Position numbers and translations under genes: made by a program | Notes under the pieces: model-generated | What the model saw: the letters and a program-made list of their open reading frames with translations, nothing else | What the model was told of the DNA's origin: nothing | Databases searched by the model: none | Assembly: GCF_900105905.1 (NCBI RefSeq) | Contig: NZ_FNSV01000005.1 | Coordinates: 2,232,001 to 2,296,000 of the forward strand | Reading direction: 5' to 3' | Origin: Rhodococcus koreensis | GTDB lineage: Bacteria; Actinomycetota; Actinomycetes; Mycobacteriales; Mycobacteriaceae | Length of the DNA stretch: 64,000 nt | Shown here: positions 29,697 through 39,105 of the stretch, one piece after another | Position numbering within the stretch: the first letter of the stretch is position 1 | How the letters are laid out: each line of letters begins with the position of its first letter

Positions 29697-30551
29697 CTAG
29701 TCGCTGTTGAAGTAGCTCAGCAGTCGCAGGATCTCGACGTACAGCCACACCAGGGTGACGGTGAGTCCGAAGGCGACGCCCCACGCTGCCTTCTCCGGCG
29801 CCTGGGCGCGGATCAGCTGGTCGGCGGCGTCGAAGTCCAGCAGGAAGCTGAACGCGGCGATGCCGATGCAGACGAGGCTGAAGATGATCGCCACGGGACC
29901 GCCGTCGCGGAGGCCGAGGCCGCCTTCGGTGAAGAAGCTGGCGATCAGGTTGCCGAGGGCGAGGACGACGACACCGATGAGGGCGCCGATGATCATCCGC
30001 GTCAGGCGGGGTGTGACCCGGATGGCGCCGGTCTTGTAGACGACGAGCATGCCGAAGAACACGCCGAACGTGCCGAGCACGGCCTGCCCGATAAGCGCCG
30101 CACCGCCGACTCCACCGAACGTGACGTCGGTGAACATGAACGACAGCGCGCCGAGGAACAGGCCCTCCGCGACCGCGTAGGCGAGGACGATGCCCGGGTT
30201 GTCCATCTTGCGGCCGAACGTGGCCACGAGGACCAGTACGAGACCGACGAGGCCGCCGCCGATGACGAGCGGGGTCGCCAGGTTCGCGTCGTTGCTCACC
30301 AGGAAGTAGGAGATGATCGCCGATACCGTGAGCACGCCCAGCGTGACGCCCGTCTTGGTGACGACGTCGTCGATGGTCATCGAACGGTGGTCGGGACCCG
30401 TCCGGTAGGGCTCGGCCTGCGTGTACTGCGGCTGACCGAACTGCTGCGTGACCTGCGCGGCGCCGGCCGTCGTAGATCCGAACGAGGCGTATCCGCCGCT
30501 GCCCTCTTGTTTGGGCAGGTTGCGGAACACCGGGTTACTGGTGGTGCGCAC
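29697..30551 (-). CDS. Bax inhibitor-1/YccA family membrane protein
   Basis: 284 aa from the GTG at 30549-30551 (VRTTSNPVFRNLPKQ), preceded by GAAGGG at a normal distance; an ATG three codons upstream overlaps that site. After a polar N-terminus of about 65 residues with Gln/Thr/Tyr come seven hydrophobic segments, ending DFDAADQLI...WGVAFGLTVTLVWLYVEILRLL. This is the BI-1/YccA family, some of which are pH-dependent calcium leak channels. In bacteria the role is mostly unknown. Convergent with the thiolase gene. Confidence 0.9.
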   Translation of the reverse strand: MRTTSNPVFRNLPKQEGSGGYASFGSTTAGAAQVTQQFGQPQYTQAEPYRTGPDHRSMTIDDVVTKTGVTLGVLTVSAIISYFLVSNDANLATPLVIGGGLVGLVLVLVATFGRKMDNPGIVLAYAVAEGLFLGALSFMFTDVTFGGVGGAALIGQAVLGTFGVFFGMLVVYKTGAIRVTPRLTRMIIGALIGVVVLALGNLIASFFTEGGLGLRDGGPVAIIFSLVCIGIAAFSFLLDFDAADQLIRAQAPEKAAWGVAFGLTVTLVWLYVEILRLLSYFNSD

Positions 30552-30714
30552 CGTGCACATCCCTTCTCGTGGCTCGCCGGGTGGATCCGGGTGTCTTGTA
30601 CGTTGAACGTCCCGCACCCACCGCAAGTTCCCGTTCGTCGCTTTCGGGTCGGACAATTCGGACTCTACCGGTGCCGCGGGGACACTCGCCAGACGAGGCC
30701 GGTCGGCGTGGCGG

Positions 30715-31857
30715 TCAGGCCACCGACCGGGTGACCGTGAACTTGGGATTCCGCCCGACCACGTCGGTTCTGCCGACGAGCCGCTGCAACCGGCCCCGGT
30801 ATCCGAGGTGGGAGTTGTACACGGTCCACAACTCGCCGCCGGGCCGGAGCACGCGGCCGGCCTCGGCGAACATCTTCGAGGCCCCACCGGTGTGGACGGC
30901 CGCGCCCACGTGGAACGGCGGGTTGCACAGGACGACGTCCTGACTGTCGGTCGCGAGGCTGGACATGGCGTCGTCGCGCAGGGTGGACACCCGCCCGTCG
31001 AGCCCGTTGGCGCGGGCGGTCGCGGCAGCAGACGCCACCGCCGCCGACGACTGGTCCGTCGCGATCACCGACACCTCCGGGAGGAGGCGGGCCAGGCTGA
31101 CGGCGAGGATGCCGGTTCCGCAGCCGAGGTCCACGGCCGCACGGGCCCGGGGGTTCACCCGGGGCAGGAAGTCGAGGAGGTACCGGGTCCCGATGTCCAG
31201 TTTGGGGCCGGCGAACGCCGCCCCGTAGGAGACGACGTCCAGCCCGATCTCGGCGAGGTGATCGGTGACGGGGTACGTCTGCTGCGCCGAGTCCCGCGGT
31301 CCGCGCGCGATCAGCACCCGCGACTTCTGTCTGCCGAGGGTGGCGCGGACGTCGGAGAACGACCGCCCGAGCACGTCGTTCATGGCGGTGGAGATGTGCT
31401 TGTTGCGTCCGCCCGCGTAGACGACGACGGACGGGTCGGCGTGGCGGGCGATCGTCTCGGCGACCTCGGTGAGCTCGCCGAGGCTCCGCGGCAGCTGCAT
31501 CAGCACGACCGTCGCCCCCGCGAGCAGTTCCTCGCCGAGCGCGCAGGCCCGGTACCGGTCGGCGAGCCCGACGGTCGCGGCGTTGGCGGCCAGCGCCAGT
31601 TCGCCGGTCAGCGGGTCCTGGTGCACGCGGATTCCGGTGGCACCGTGCGTCACCGCGGCGCCGAGGGTGAGGGCACCGTAGTGGTCGCCGATCACGGTGA
31701 GCGTCCCGGGAGACGCGGCGGACAGGGCGGCCGCGCCCTCGTCGAGGATCAGCCGGTCGGCGGCGTCGACGGCCGTCAGGTTGGGGGCCTCGACGTCGGG
31801 GCGTCGACGCAGCCGGGAGAACAGGTCGTCCCGGTCGAACACTTCGGAGTCGAGCAC
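30715..31857 (-). CDS. RsmC/RlmG-like class I methyltransferase
   Basis: 380 aa in two halves, as in 16S/23S rRNA guanine-N2 methyltransferases RsmC and RlmG. The N-terminal half (about 1-190) is a degenerate methyltransferase fold without a SAM loop; the C-terminal half has SAM motif I AVDLGCGTGILAVSL near residue 233 and the N2-guanine catalytic motif NPPFH near residue 302. rRNA is the likely target. It starts one base after the nitroreductase stop, so the two are translationally linked. Confidence 0.86.
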   Translation of the reverse strand: MLDSEVFDRDDLFSRLRRRPDVEAPNLTAVDAADRLILDEGAAALSAASPGTLTVIGDHYGALTLGAAVTHGATGIRVHQDPLTGELALAANAATVGLADRYRACALGEELLAGATVVLMQLPRSLGELTEVAETIARHADPSVVVYAGGRNKHISTAMNDVLGRSFSDVRATLGRQKSRVLIARGPRDSAQQTYPVTDHLAEIGLDVVSYGAAFAGPKLDIGTRYLLDFLPRVNPRARAAVDLGCGTGILAVSLARLLPEVSVIATDQSSAAVASAAATARANGLDGRVSTLRDDAMSSLATDSQDVVLCNPPFHVGAAVHTGGASKMFAEAGRVLRPGGELWTVYNSHLGYRGRLQRLVGRTDVVGRNPKFTVTRSVA

Positions 31858-31858
31858 G

Positions 31859-32566
31859 TTACCGGGACACCCACTGCGCGACGTGGGCGACGGGTTCCCG
31901 GTGGGTGCGGAATCCGTTGACGGGGTTCTCGGTGTCGGGGTACCCGAACGAGATCGCGCAGACCACCCTGCGGTCCTCCTCGAGCGCGAAGAAGTCGTGG
32001 ATGAACCGCGAGCTTCCCGCGACGGCGGCCTGCGGGATGGTCGCCACTCCGAGGCTCTGCGCGGCGAGCAGGAACGTCTCGACGTACAGGCCGCAGTCCA
32101 CGGCGCCGTAGGTGCCGAGTGCTTCGTGAGTGGTCACGATCGCGACGTGCGGCGCCCCGAACAGGTCGAAATTCTTCATCGTCTGCTCGGCGGACGCGGC
32201 CCGGTCGCCGGGGGCGATCCCGACGCTGGCGTACAGCTGCATGGCGCACTCGCGGCGGCGCAGTTTGTGTTCGCCCACGTATGCGCGAGGCCAGTCGAAG
32301 TCGGACTCCTGCGGGTGGGTGCGGACGTACTCCGCCAGCCCGGCGCGGAACCGCTCGGTGCCCTCCCCCTCGGTGATCGCGACCTGCCACGGCTGCGTGT
32401 TGCACCACGACGGCGTCTGCTGCGCGAGCTCGAGGATCCTCTCGATCACGTCGCGCGGCACCTGCTCCGGCAGGTATGCCCTGCAACTGATTCGCGCGTC
32501 GAGGAGCTGGGCCAGGGTGCGCTCGGCCGGGGTCGTGCGCGCTGTCGCAATGCCGGTATCCGTCAC
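31859..32566 (-). CDS. Nitroreductase family FMN oxidoreductase
   Basis: 235 aa from the GTG at 32564-32566, preceded by GAGGAG. The FMN-binding features of the nitroreductase fold are visible: RISCRAYLPEQV at the start, QQTPSWCNTQPWQVAI near residue 55, and the C-terminal GVATIPQAAVAG and CAISFGYPDTENPVNGFRT with the conserved GYP. It reduces nitroaromatics, quinones or flavins with NAD(P)H; the physiological substrate is unknown. It forms a two-gene unit with the methyltransferase. Confidence 0.88.
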   Translation of the reverse strand: MTDTGIATARTTPAERTLAQLLDARISCRAYLPEQVPRDVIERILELAQQTPSWCNTQPWQVAITEGEGTERFRAGLAEYVRTHPQESDFDWPRAYVGEHKLRRRECAMQLYASVGIAPGDRAASAEQTMKNFDLFGAPHVAIVTTHEALGTYGAVDCGLYVETFLLAAQSLGVATIPQAAVAGSSRFIHDFFALEEDRRVVCAISFGYPDTENPVNGFRTHREPVAHVAQWVSR

Positions 32567-32663
32567 CGTCGAATTCTCCTCGGGTCTACTCGTTCTCGAA
32601 CACCGCTCTCCGTGTCGCACGACCGCGATATGCTGGCGTCAGTGCACCGAGAAGGTGATTTCA

Positions 32664-35600
32664 TTGAGTGTGCCACGACACCCGGAAAGCAGTTCCGGGC
32701 CGACCGACTCGGATCCGCAGGCTACCAAGCGGATCGTCGTGACCGACATCGTCGCGGAGCTGTCTTCGGAAGGATTCGACGACGCCCGCGAGATCGGCCG
32801 GGGAGGGTTCGGGGTCGTGTACCGCTGCCTGCAGACGGCCCTCGACCGCACGGTCGCGATCAAGGTGCTGTCCTCCGATCTGGACGGCGAGGACCGGGAA
32901 CGCTTCCTGCGCGAGCAGCGTGCGATGGGAAAATTGTCGGGGCATCCGCATGTGGTCGACATCCTGCAGTCCGGGGTGACACGCAGCGGCAGGCCGTACA
33001 TCGTGATGCCGTACCACCAGCGCAACTCGCTGGACGCCTGGATTCGCCGCGAAGGGCCGCTGCCGTGGAGTGAAACGCTGCGCATCGGCGTGAAACTGGC
33101 GGGCGCTCTGGAAACGGCGCACCGCCTCGGCACCCTGCACCGCGACGTGAAGCCCGCGAACATCCTGCTCACCGGATACGGGGAACCACAGCTCACCGAC
33201 TTCGGCATCGCGCGCGTCTCGGGGGGTTTCGAGACGACGTCGAGCATGATCACCGGTTCGCCGGCGTTCACGGCCCCGGAGGTCCTGCGCGGTGACGCGC
33301 CGTCCGCGTCCTCCGACGTGTACAGCCTGGGCGCCGCACTGTTCTGTCTTCTGACCGGACATGCCGCGTTCGAGCGGCGGAGCGGCGAGCGGCTCGTCGC
33401 GCAGTTCCTCCGCATCGCCACGCAACCCGTTCCGGATCTGCGGGGCGAGGACATTCCCGACGACGTGTGCACTGCCATCGAGCGGGCCATGTCCGAGGAA
33501 CCGACCGACCGACCGGAATCTGCAGCGGAATTCGGGCAGGAACTCCGCGACATCGAACGCAGGCACGGACTCGACGTCGACGAGATGGCGCTCCCCGCCG
33601 CGGCGGACGAGTTCCCGCGCACCGAGCACAGTTCGACGCCGACCACGCAGTCCGGGCGCAGTCGCAGCTACCGGCGGCGGTCCGGTGCCACCCCGCCGAG
33701 CGCCGCCGCCCGGTTCCGGCCGCCGACCCCGATGCGTTCCCTGGTGGAGCGCACCCGCCTCCTGGATCTGCTCCGGCTGGGCCAGCGGCGGCGGTTGACG
33801 CTCATCCACGCCCCCGCCGGTTTCGGGAAGAGCACCGTTGCAGCCCAGTGGCGCGACGTCCTCATCGAGGACGGCGCCGCCGTCGCCTGGTTGACGGTGG
33901 ACAACGACGACAACAACGTCGTGTGGTTCCTGTCCCATCTCGTCGAGGCGATCCGCCGGGCCGAGCCGACGCTGGCCGACGAACTGGGCCAGGCGCTCGA
34001 CGAGAACGGCGCCGAGGCGGAACGGTTCGTGCTCACGTCGCTGGTGAATCAGGTCCACGACAGCAGGCGGCACGTGGTGGTGATGATCGACGACTGGCAC
34101 CGTGTCACGTCATCGGACACGATCGCGGCGATGGACTTCATCCTGGAGAACGGCTGCCACCACCTGCAGATGGTGGTGAGCAGCCGAAGCCAGGCGGGAC
34201 TTCCGCTCGCCAAGATGCGGGTGCGTGACGAGCTCGTCGAAATCGACTCCGTGGCTTTGCGTTTCGACATCACAGAGTCGCAGCGGTTCCTGGTCGACCT
34301 CGGCGGACTGCACCTCGACGACTCCGACGTGGAAGCGCTGGAGGAGACCACGGACGGGTGGGTGGCGGCGCTGCAACTGGCGTCGCTCTCGCTGCGCGAT
34401 CGCGCCGATCCCGGCGACCTCATCCGGCACATGTCGGGCCGCCACCACGCGATCGGCGAGTACCTGGCGGAGAACGTGCTCAGCACGCTCGAGCCTGCGC
34501 TGCTCGACTTCATGCTGGCCACGTCGATCACCGAGCGGGTGTGCGGCGAACTCGCGGGCGTGCTGGCGAACGTGACCCGCGGTCAGGCCCTGCTCGAGCA
34601 GGTCGAATCGCGCGACCTGTTCCTGCGCAGCCTCGACGAGGACCGGGAGTGGTTCGAGTACCACCACCTGTTCGCCGAATACCTGCGCCGACGGCTCGAG
34701 CGCGATCATCCGTCGCGCGTCGCGGATCTGCACCGTGCGGCCGCGCACTGGTTCGCCGATCACCACTACGTCAGCGACGCAGTGGATCACGCACTGGCGG
34801 CGGGCGATCGCGACGTGGCCGTCGCGGTGGTCGAGGAACAGGGCATGTACCTGGTGGAGCATTCGCGGATGGTCGCGCTGCTCGGCCTGGTCGACAAGCT
34901 GCCGCAGACGCTGGTCGAGTCCAGTCCGCGCATCCAGATCGCGGTGGCGTGGGCGAACATCCTGCTGCAGCGGGTGTCGCCGGCGCTGAAGGCGCTGTCG
35001 CTGGTCGCGTCGAGTCTCGAGTCGTCGGCGCTGAGCGAATCCGAGCAGGCGGACATCCGGGTGGAGGCCGACATCGTCCGCGCCGTGATCGCGGTGTCGT
35101 CCGATCGCATCGCCGGAGTGCCCGACCTCATCGCGGAATGTCTGGCCCGGCCGGAAACCCTACGCGCGTGGGTGGTCTCGGCTGGGTCCAATCTCGCCTC
35201 CGCGGTCGCGATCGCCCAGTTCGATTTCGTGGAGGCCCGCCGCCTGCAGGAGTGGGCCACCGGCTACCACCAGCGGACCATCGGACCGTTCAGCAAGATG
35301 TACGGCTACTGCTTCGCCGGTATCGCCGCGATGGAACAACTCGACATCACCGCAGCCGAGGACAACTTCCGGCTGGCCGTGCAGACCGCGACGAAATCGA
35401 TCGGCTCGCACTCGCACGCCGCACGTCTCGCGGGGGCGCTCCTGGGCGAGCTGATGTACGAGCTGGGTCGTCTCGACGAGGCCGAGCGACTTCTCGACGA
35501 GAGCTACGAACTCGGACCGGAGGCGGGCATAGTCGATTTCATGATCGCCCGGTTCGTGACGGGCGCCCGGCTGAAGGCGGCACGCGGCGACGTCGTGTCC

Positions 35601-36158
35601 GCGGCCCGGCACCTCGACGAGGGGGCGTCCGCGGCGGCCTCGCTGGGACTGCCCCGGCTGCGGGCCCGGGTCGAGAACGAACGGGTCCGGCTCGGCCTGC
35701 CCGCCTCGCCGCAGCCGCCGCCCACTGCCGGGAAACCCAGCCGGGAACCCGATTTCGGTTTCGCCGAGATCATCGCGCAGCTCGACGACGCCACCGAGAT
35801 CCGGAAGCAGTCGGCGGTCGAGCCCGACGTCGCGTGCCGCCGGGCGCAGGAGTGGGTGCGCCGGGTCGAGCAGGAGCGCAGGCCGAGGGCGGCGATGCAG
35901 GCCAATCGACTGCTCGTCGCGTGCCTGGTCGCCGCGGGACGGGTCGACGAGGCGAAGCCGGTGCTTGCGTCCATCGCCGCGACGTGTGTGCGAATCGGCT
36001 TCGTGCGCTACCTGATCGACGGCGGTCCGCGCATGGTGCCCGCCCTGACGGCGCTCCTCGAGGACCGGCGAGCGGGCCGGTGGCCGTCCGACCGGCCGGA
36101 TGTTCCGGCGGAGTTCCTGGCCGCGACACTGGAGACGGCGACGCCGATCGAGAGCTAG
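32664..36158 (+). CDS. PknK-like Ser/Thr kinase fused to MalT-type NTPase and TPR-like region
   Basis: 1164 aa from the TTG at 32664, chosen for the GAGAAGGTGA ribosome binding site; GTG codons at 32655 and 32670 are alternatives. Kinase domain about 42-300: glycine loop IGRGGFGVVY, ATP lysine in VAIKVL (K67), HRDVKPAN (159-165), TDFGIAR (178-184). A STAND-type NTPase follows: Walker A HAPAGFGKST near 382-391 and VVVMIDDWHR as Walker B. The remaining 600 residues are helical repeats like MalT/PknK. Like M. tuberculosis PknK (1110 aa), no C-terminal LuxR-type helix-turn-helix is visible. It probably couples a ligand- or partner-sensing module to phosphorylation of regulators. Confidence 0.9.
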   Translation: MSVPRHPESSSGPTDSDPQATKRIVVTDIVAELSSEGFDDAREIGRGGFGVVYRCLQTALDRTVAIKVLSSDLDGEDRERFLREQRAMGKLSGHPHVVDILQSGVTRSGRPYIVMPYHQRNSLDAWIRREGPLPWSETLRIGVKLAGALETAHRLGTLHRDVKPANILLTGYGEPQLTDFGIARVSGGFETTSSMITGSPAFTAPEVLRGDAPSASSDVYSLGAALFCLLTGHAAFERRSGERLVAQFLRIATQPVPDLRGEDIPDDVCTAIERAMSEEPTDRPESAAEFGQELRDIERRHGLDVDEMALPAAADEFPRTEHSSTPTTQSGRSRSYRRRSGATPPSAAARFRPPTPMRSLVERTRLLDLLRLGQRRRLTLIHAPAGFGKSTVAAQWRDVLIEDGAAVAWLTVDNDDNNVVWFLSHLVEAIRRAEPTLADELGQALDENGAEAERFVLTSLVNQVHDSRRHVVVMIDDWHRVTSSDTIAAMDFILENGCHHLQMVVSSRSQAGLPLAKMRVRDELVEIDSVALRFDITESQRFLVDLGGLHLDDSDVEALEETTDGWVAALQLASLSLRDRADPGDLIRHMSGRHHAIGEYLAENVLSTLEPALLDFMLATSITERVCGELAGVLANVTRGQALLEQVESRDLFLRSLDEDREWFEYHHLFAEYLRRRLERDHPSRVADLHRAAAHWFADHHYVSDAVDHALAAGDRDVAVAVVEEQGMYLVEHSRMVALLGLVDKLPQTLVESSPRIQIAVAWANILLQRVSPALKALSLVASSLESSALSESEQADIRVEADIVRAVIAVSSDRIAGVPDLIAECLARPETLRAWVVSAGSNLASAVAIAQFDFVEARRLQEWATGYHQRTIGPFSKMYGYCFAGIAAMEQLDITAAEDNFRLAVQTATKSIGSHSHAARLAGALLGELMYELGRLDEAERLLDESYELGPEAGIVDFMIARFVTGARLKAARGDVVSAARHLDEGASAAASLGLPRLRARVENERVRLGLPASPQPPPTAGKPSREPDFGFAEIIAQLDDATEIRKQSAVEPDVACRRAQEWVRRVEQERRPRAAMQANRLLVACLVAAGRVDEAKPVLASIAATCVRIGFVRYLIDGGPRMVPALTALLEDRRAGRWPSDRPDVPAEFLAATLETATPIES

Positions 36159-36216
36159 CCGCGACCTCTCGCCACTTCCGCCACGAAGAGGAACCGCCGC
36201 GGCATATCGTGGACTG

Positions 36217-36945
36217 ATGACCGATCCATCGCCGCAGGACGGGCCACGGTTCAGTGGTCTGCGTGCCTTGTTCGTCAACTGCACCCTCAAGCGGTCGCCC
36301 GATGTGAGCAACACCCAGGGGTTGATCGACCGCAGTGTCGGCCTGATGGAGAAGGAAGGAGTGTCGGTCGACCAGTTCCGGGCGGTGGACCACGACATCG
36401 CGACCGGCGTCTACCCGGACATGACCGAGCACGGGTGGCCGAGCGACGAGTGGCCACAACTGTTCCGGCGTGTGCTGGACGCCGACATCCTGGTGCTGGC
36501 GGGCCCGATCTGGCTCGGCGACAACGGTTCCGTCACGAAGCAGGTGATCGAGCGGCTGTACGGATGCTCGTCGCTGCTCAACGACCACGGCCAGTACGCG
36601 TACTACGGGCGGGCCGGTGGGTGTCTGATCACGGGCAACGAGGACGGGGTCAAGCATTGCGCGATGAACATCCTCTACAGCCTCCAGCATCTCGGATACG
36701 TGATCCCGCCGCAGGCCGACGCCGGATGGATCGGTGAAGCCGGGCCCGGACCGTCGTATCTCGACGAGGGGTCGGGCGGCCCGGAGAACGATTTCACCAA
36801 CCGCAACACCACGTTCATGACGTACAACCTGATGCACGTCGCCGCGATGCTGAAGAAGGCAGGCGGGTTCCCCGTGTACGGCAATCAACGGTCGGAGTGG
36901 GACGCCGGTTGCCGCCCCGACTTCGCCAACCCGGACTACCGCTGA
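36217..36945 (+). CDS. NADPH-dependent FMN reductase/flavodoxin-fold protein
   Basis: 242 aa from the ATG at 36217. The flavodoxin-like fold is recognised by LRALFVNCTLKRSPDVSNTQ (phosphate-binding loop after the first strand), ADILVLAGPIWLGDNGSVTKQVIERL (FMN loop) and GRAGGCLITGNEDGVKHCAMN. It should bind FMN non-covalently and reduce quinones, iron or other acceptors. A C-terminal extension (about 180-242, FTNRNTTFMTYNLMHVAAMLKKAGGFPVYG) is typical of the subgroup. It is 24 bp upstream of the amidotransferase gene and may be cotranscribed. Confidence 0.86.
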   Translation: MTDPSPQDGPRFSGLRALFVNCTLKRSPDVSNTQGLIDRSVGLMEKEGVSVDQFRAVDHDIATGVYPDMTEHGWPSDEWPQLFRRVLDADILVLAGPIWLGDNGSVTKQVIERLYGCSSLLNDHGQYAYYGRAGGCLITGNEDGVKHCAMNILYSLQHLGYVIPPQADAGWIGEAGPGPSYLDEGSGGPENDFTNRNTTFMTYNLMHVAAMLKKAGGFPVYGNQRSEWDAGCRPDFANPDYR

Positions 36946-36969
36946 GCCGTCCCACCCGAGAGGGAAGTC

Positions 36970-37839
36970 ATGTGCCGATTGTTCGGGCTGTCCGCCGCCC
37001 CGCACCGTGTCCGCGCGTCGTTCTGGCTGCTGGACGCCCCGGACAGCCTGGCGCAGCAGAGTCACCGCGAGCCGGACGGCACCGGCCTCGGCACGTTCGC
37101 GGAGGACGGAACTCCGGTGGTGGAGAAGCAACCACTCGCCGCCTACGAGGACGCGGAGTTCGCGCAGGAGGCGAAGCACCGGTACTCGGCCACGTTCGTC
37201 GCGCACATCCGTTTCGCGACCACGGGCGAACTGCTTCCGCAGAACACTCATCCGTTCGCCCAGGACGGTCGCGTGTTCGCTCACAACGGCGTGGTCGAGG
37301 ACCTGCCGAAGCTCGAGGCGGAACTGGGCTCCGATCTCGCACTCGTTCACGGCGACACCGATTCGGAACGCGTCTTCGCCCTCGTGACCAGTCACATCGG
37401 CAGGAACGGCGGCGACGTCACGGCAGGGATCACGTCGGCCGCGCGGTGGCTGGCCGACAACGTGCCGATCTACGCGCTCAACATCCTGCTGACCACCCCC
37501 GGCGAGTTGTGGGCGCTGCGCTATCCGGACACCCACGACCTGCTCTTCCTCGAACGGCGGGCAGGCGGTCCGAGCGGCGGACGCCACCTCCAGCACGCGA
37601 GTACCCCCGGCCGGATCCGGGCCAGGTCCGAACATCTCGCCGAGCGTCCCGCGGTGGTCGTCGCCAGCGAGCAGATGGACGAGGATCCCGGCTGGACGCC
37701 GCTGCAGCCGGGCGAACTGCTGCACGTCGGCGCCGACCTCGGCGTCACCCGCGAGGTGATCGTCGATCGCCCGCCGCGGTACCCGATCCGCCTCGCCGAC
37801 CTGAACGCCCGCGCGGCGGCGGCGCAGACCGAGAAATAG
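36970..37839 (+). CDS. Class II glutamine amidotransferase domain protein
   Basis: 289 aa. The N-terminal nucleophile is Cys2 (MCRLFGLSA), exposed after Met removal, and the supporting motifs of Ntn-type glutamine amidotransferases are visible: VAHIRFATTGELLPQNTHPF and FAHNGVVEDLPKLE, with HGDTDSERVF. It hydrolyses glutamine or, in the EgtC subgroup, a gamma-glutamyl amide. No synthetase domain is attached, and no ergothioneine genes lie near, so EgtC itself is not claimed. It is convergent with the KshB-type reductase gene, with only eight bases between the stops. Confidence 0.85.
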   Translation: MCRLFGLSAAPHRVRASFWLLDAPDSLAQQSHREPDGTGLGTFAEDGTPVVEKQPLAAYEDAEFAQEAKHRYSATFVAHIRFATTGELLPQNTHPFAQDGRVFAHNGVVEDLPKLEAELGSDLALVHGDTDSERVFALVTSHIGRNGGDVTAGITSAARWLADNVPIYALNILLTTPGELWALRYPDTHDLLFLERRAGGPSGGRHLQHASTPGRIRARSEHLAERPAVVVASEQMDEDPGWTPLQPGELLHVGADLGVTREVIVDRPPRYPIRLADLNARAAAAQTEK

Positions 37840-37847
37840 CTACCCGG

Positions 37848-38903
37848 TCAGAACTCGACCCGCACGTGCTCGCTGACGGGACGGGCCTGGCACGCGAGGA
37901 TGTAGCCGCTCGCGATGTCCTCGGGGTCGAGGATCGATGCGTTGTCCATGTCCACCTCACCCTCGACGACCGTGCATGCGCAGGAACCGCATTCGCCTTC
38001 GCGGCAGGAGTAGGGGACGTCGAGTCCCGTGGAGAGCATGACGTCGACGAGCGTCGCCCGGCGCGGCCAGCTGAGGTTGTGCGCCTCGCCGTCGAGTTGC
38101 ACCTCGACCGTCGACGCCGCTCCCGCTTCCGTGTCCGGCAGGTCCTCGACCACGACGTCCGCGAACGGATCACCGGACAGTGAGGTGAACACTTCGGCGT
38201 GCACCCGGTCGCGCGGGACGCCGGCGAGTGCGAGCGACTCGTGGATCGCGTCCATGAAGGGGCGGGGTCCGCACAGGTAGGCGCGGTGGTCCCGGAACCG
38301 GTCCGACAGGTTGGCAAGCTGGCGTGGTGTCGGCAGGCCCTGCACGCTCTCGAGCCAGTGCACGACGGTCAGCCGGTGTTCGTGGCGGGCGGCGAGGTCC
38401 CGCAACTCGTCGGCGAAGATCACCGACTTCTCGTCCCGGTTCGCATACACGAGAACGACTTTCCCGTTCCCTTCGCTCAGCGCCGATTTGAGGATCGACA
38501 TCACCGGGGTGATTCCGCTGCCCGCGGCGAACAAGATCAGGTCTTCGTCCAGGCTCGCCGGGGTGAACACTCCGGCGGGTGGCAGCACCTCGATGCGGTC
38601 ACCGACGCCGACGTTGTCGCACAACCAGTGCGAACCGTAGCCGCCCGCGGTGCGCTTGATCGTCACCTTCGGCAGGTCGTCGGTGAACGGCGAACTGGCC
38701 AGCGAGTAGCACCGCGCGACGGATCCCGTCCGGTCGCTCGGGATGCGCAGAGTCAGGAACTGCCCGGGCTTGTAGGCGAATTCGTGCCTGCGCTCGTCGG
38801 GGACGTCGAACACCAGCGACCGGGCGTCGGACGTCTCCTCCACGACGGCGGCCACGGTGACCACTACTGATCGCGAACTGCGTGGTGTTTCAACGGTCGT
38901 CAT
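37848..38903 (-). CDS. kshB: 3-Ketosteroid 9-alpha-monooxygenase reductase component (KshB type)
   Basis: 351 aa. Three domains of the class IA oxygenase reductases: FAD (about 10-110, ARCYSLASSP gives RxYS), NAD(P) (about 115-235, AAGSGITPVMSIL and YLCGPRPFM) and a C-terminal plant-type 2Fe-2S domain (about 265-351) with CREGECGSCAC and a final cysteine in YILACQA. KshB passes electrons from NADH to KshA. Here it is 24 kb from kshA, but at the edge of the same steroid island. Other oxygenase reductases (e.g. phenylacetyl-CoA type) share the architecture, so the partner is inferred from context. Confidence 0.82.
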   Translation of the reverse strand: MTTVETPRSSRSVVVTVAAVVEETSDARSLVFDVPDERRHEFAYKPGQFLTLRIPSDRTGSVARCYSLASSPFTDDLPKVTIKRTAGGYGSHWLCDNVGVGDRIEVLPPAGVFTPASLDEDLILFAAGSGITPVMSILKSALSEGNGKVVLVYANRDEKSVIFADELRDLAARHEHRLTVVHWLESVQGLPTPRQLANLSDRFRDHRAYLCGPRPFMDAIHESLALAGVPRDRVHAEVFTSLSGDPFADVVVEDLPDTEAGAASTVEVQLDGEAHNLSWPRRATLVDVMLSTGLDVPYSCREGECGSCACTVVEGEVDMDNASILDPEDIASGYILACQARPVSEHVRVEF

Positions 38904-39005
38904 CGCGACGGTGCCCTCTCGCTACGGTAATTCGATCCTGCCGAAACTAGTGCAGTTCGACAGTGGTGGCCTCAGCCTTTCCCGCTGGGCGGGACCCCGG
39001 ATTTT

Positions 39006-39105
39006 CGCCGTCAGCCCCAACGGGACTGCCCGCCGTCAGCCCCAACGGGACTGCCCGCCGTCAGCCCCAACGGGACTGCCCGCCGTCAGCCCCAACGGGA
39101 CTGCC
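39006..39105. repeat. Four tandem 25-bp repeats carrying an SDR stop codon
   Basis: Four exact copies of CGCCGTCAGCCCCAACGGGACTGCC at 39006, 39031, 39056 and 39081. On the minus strand each copy encodes the last residues and stop codon of the adjacent SDR (GGQSRWG-stop). Only the copy at 39081-39105 is used; the other three lie beyond the stop. Because 25 is not a multiple of three, the copies are in different frames. Confidence 0.95.

Noticed and set aside
35770..37725. Minus-strand open frame across the PknK-like, flavodoxin-fold and amidotransferase genes
   Set aside because: Three well-supported plus-strand genes with start sites and motifs occupy the same region.
39006..39105. Tandem repeats considered as a CRISPR array
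   Set aside because: The copies abut with no spacers and carry coding sequence of the SDR end; no cas genes are near.
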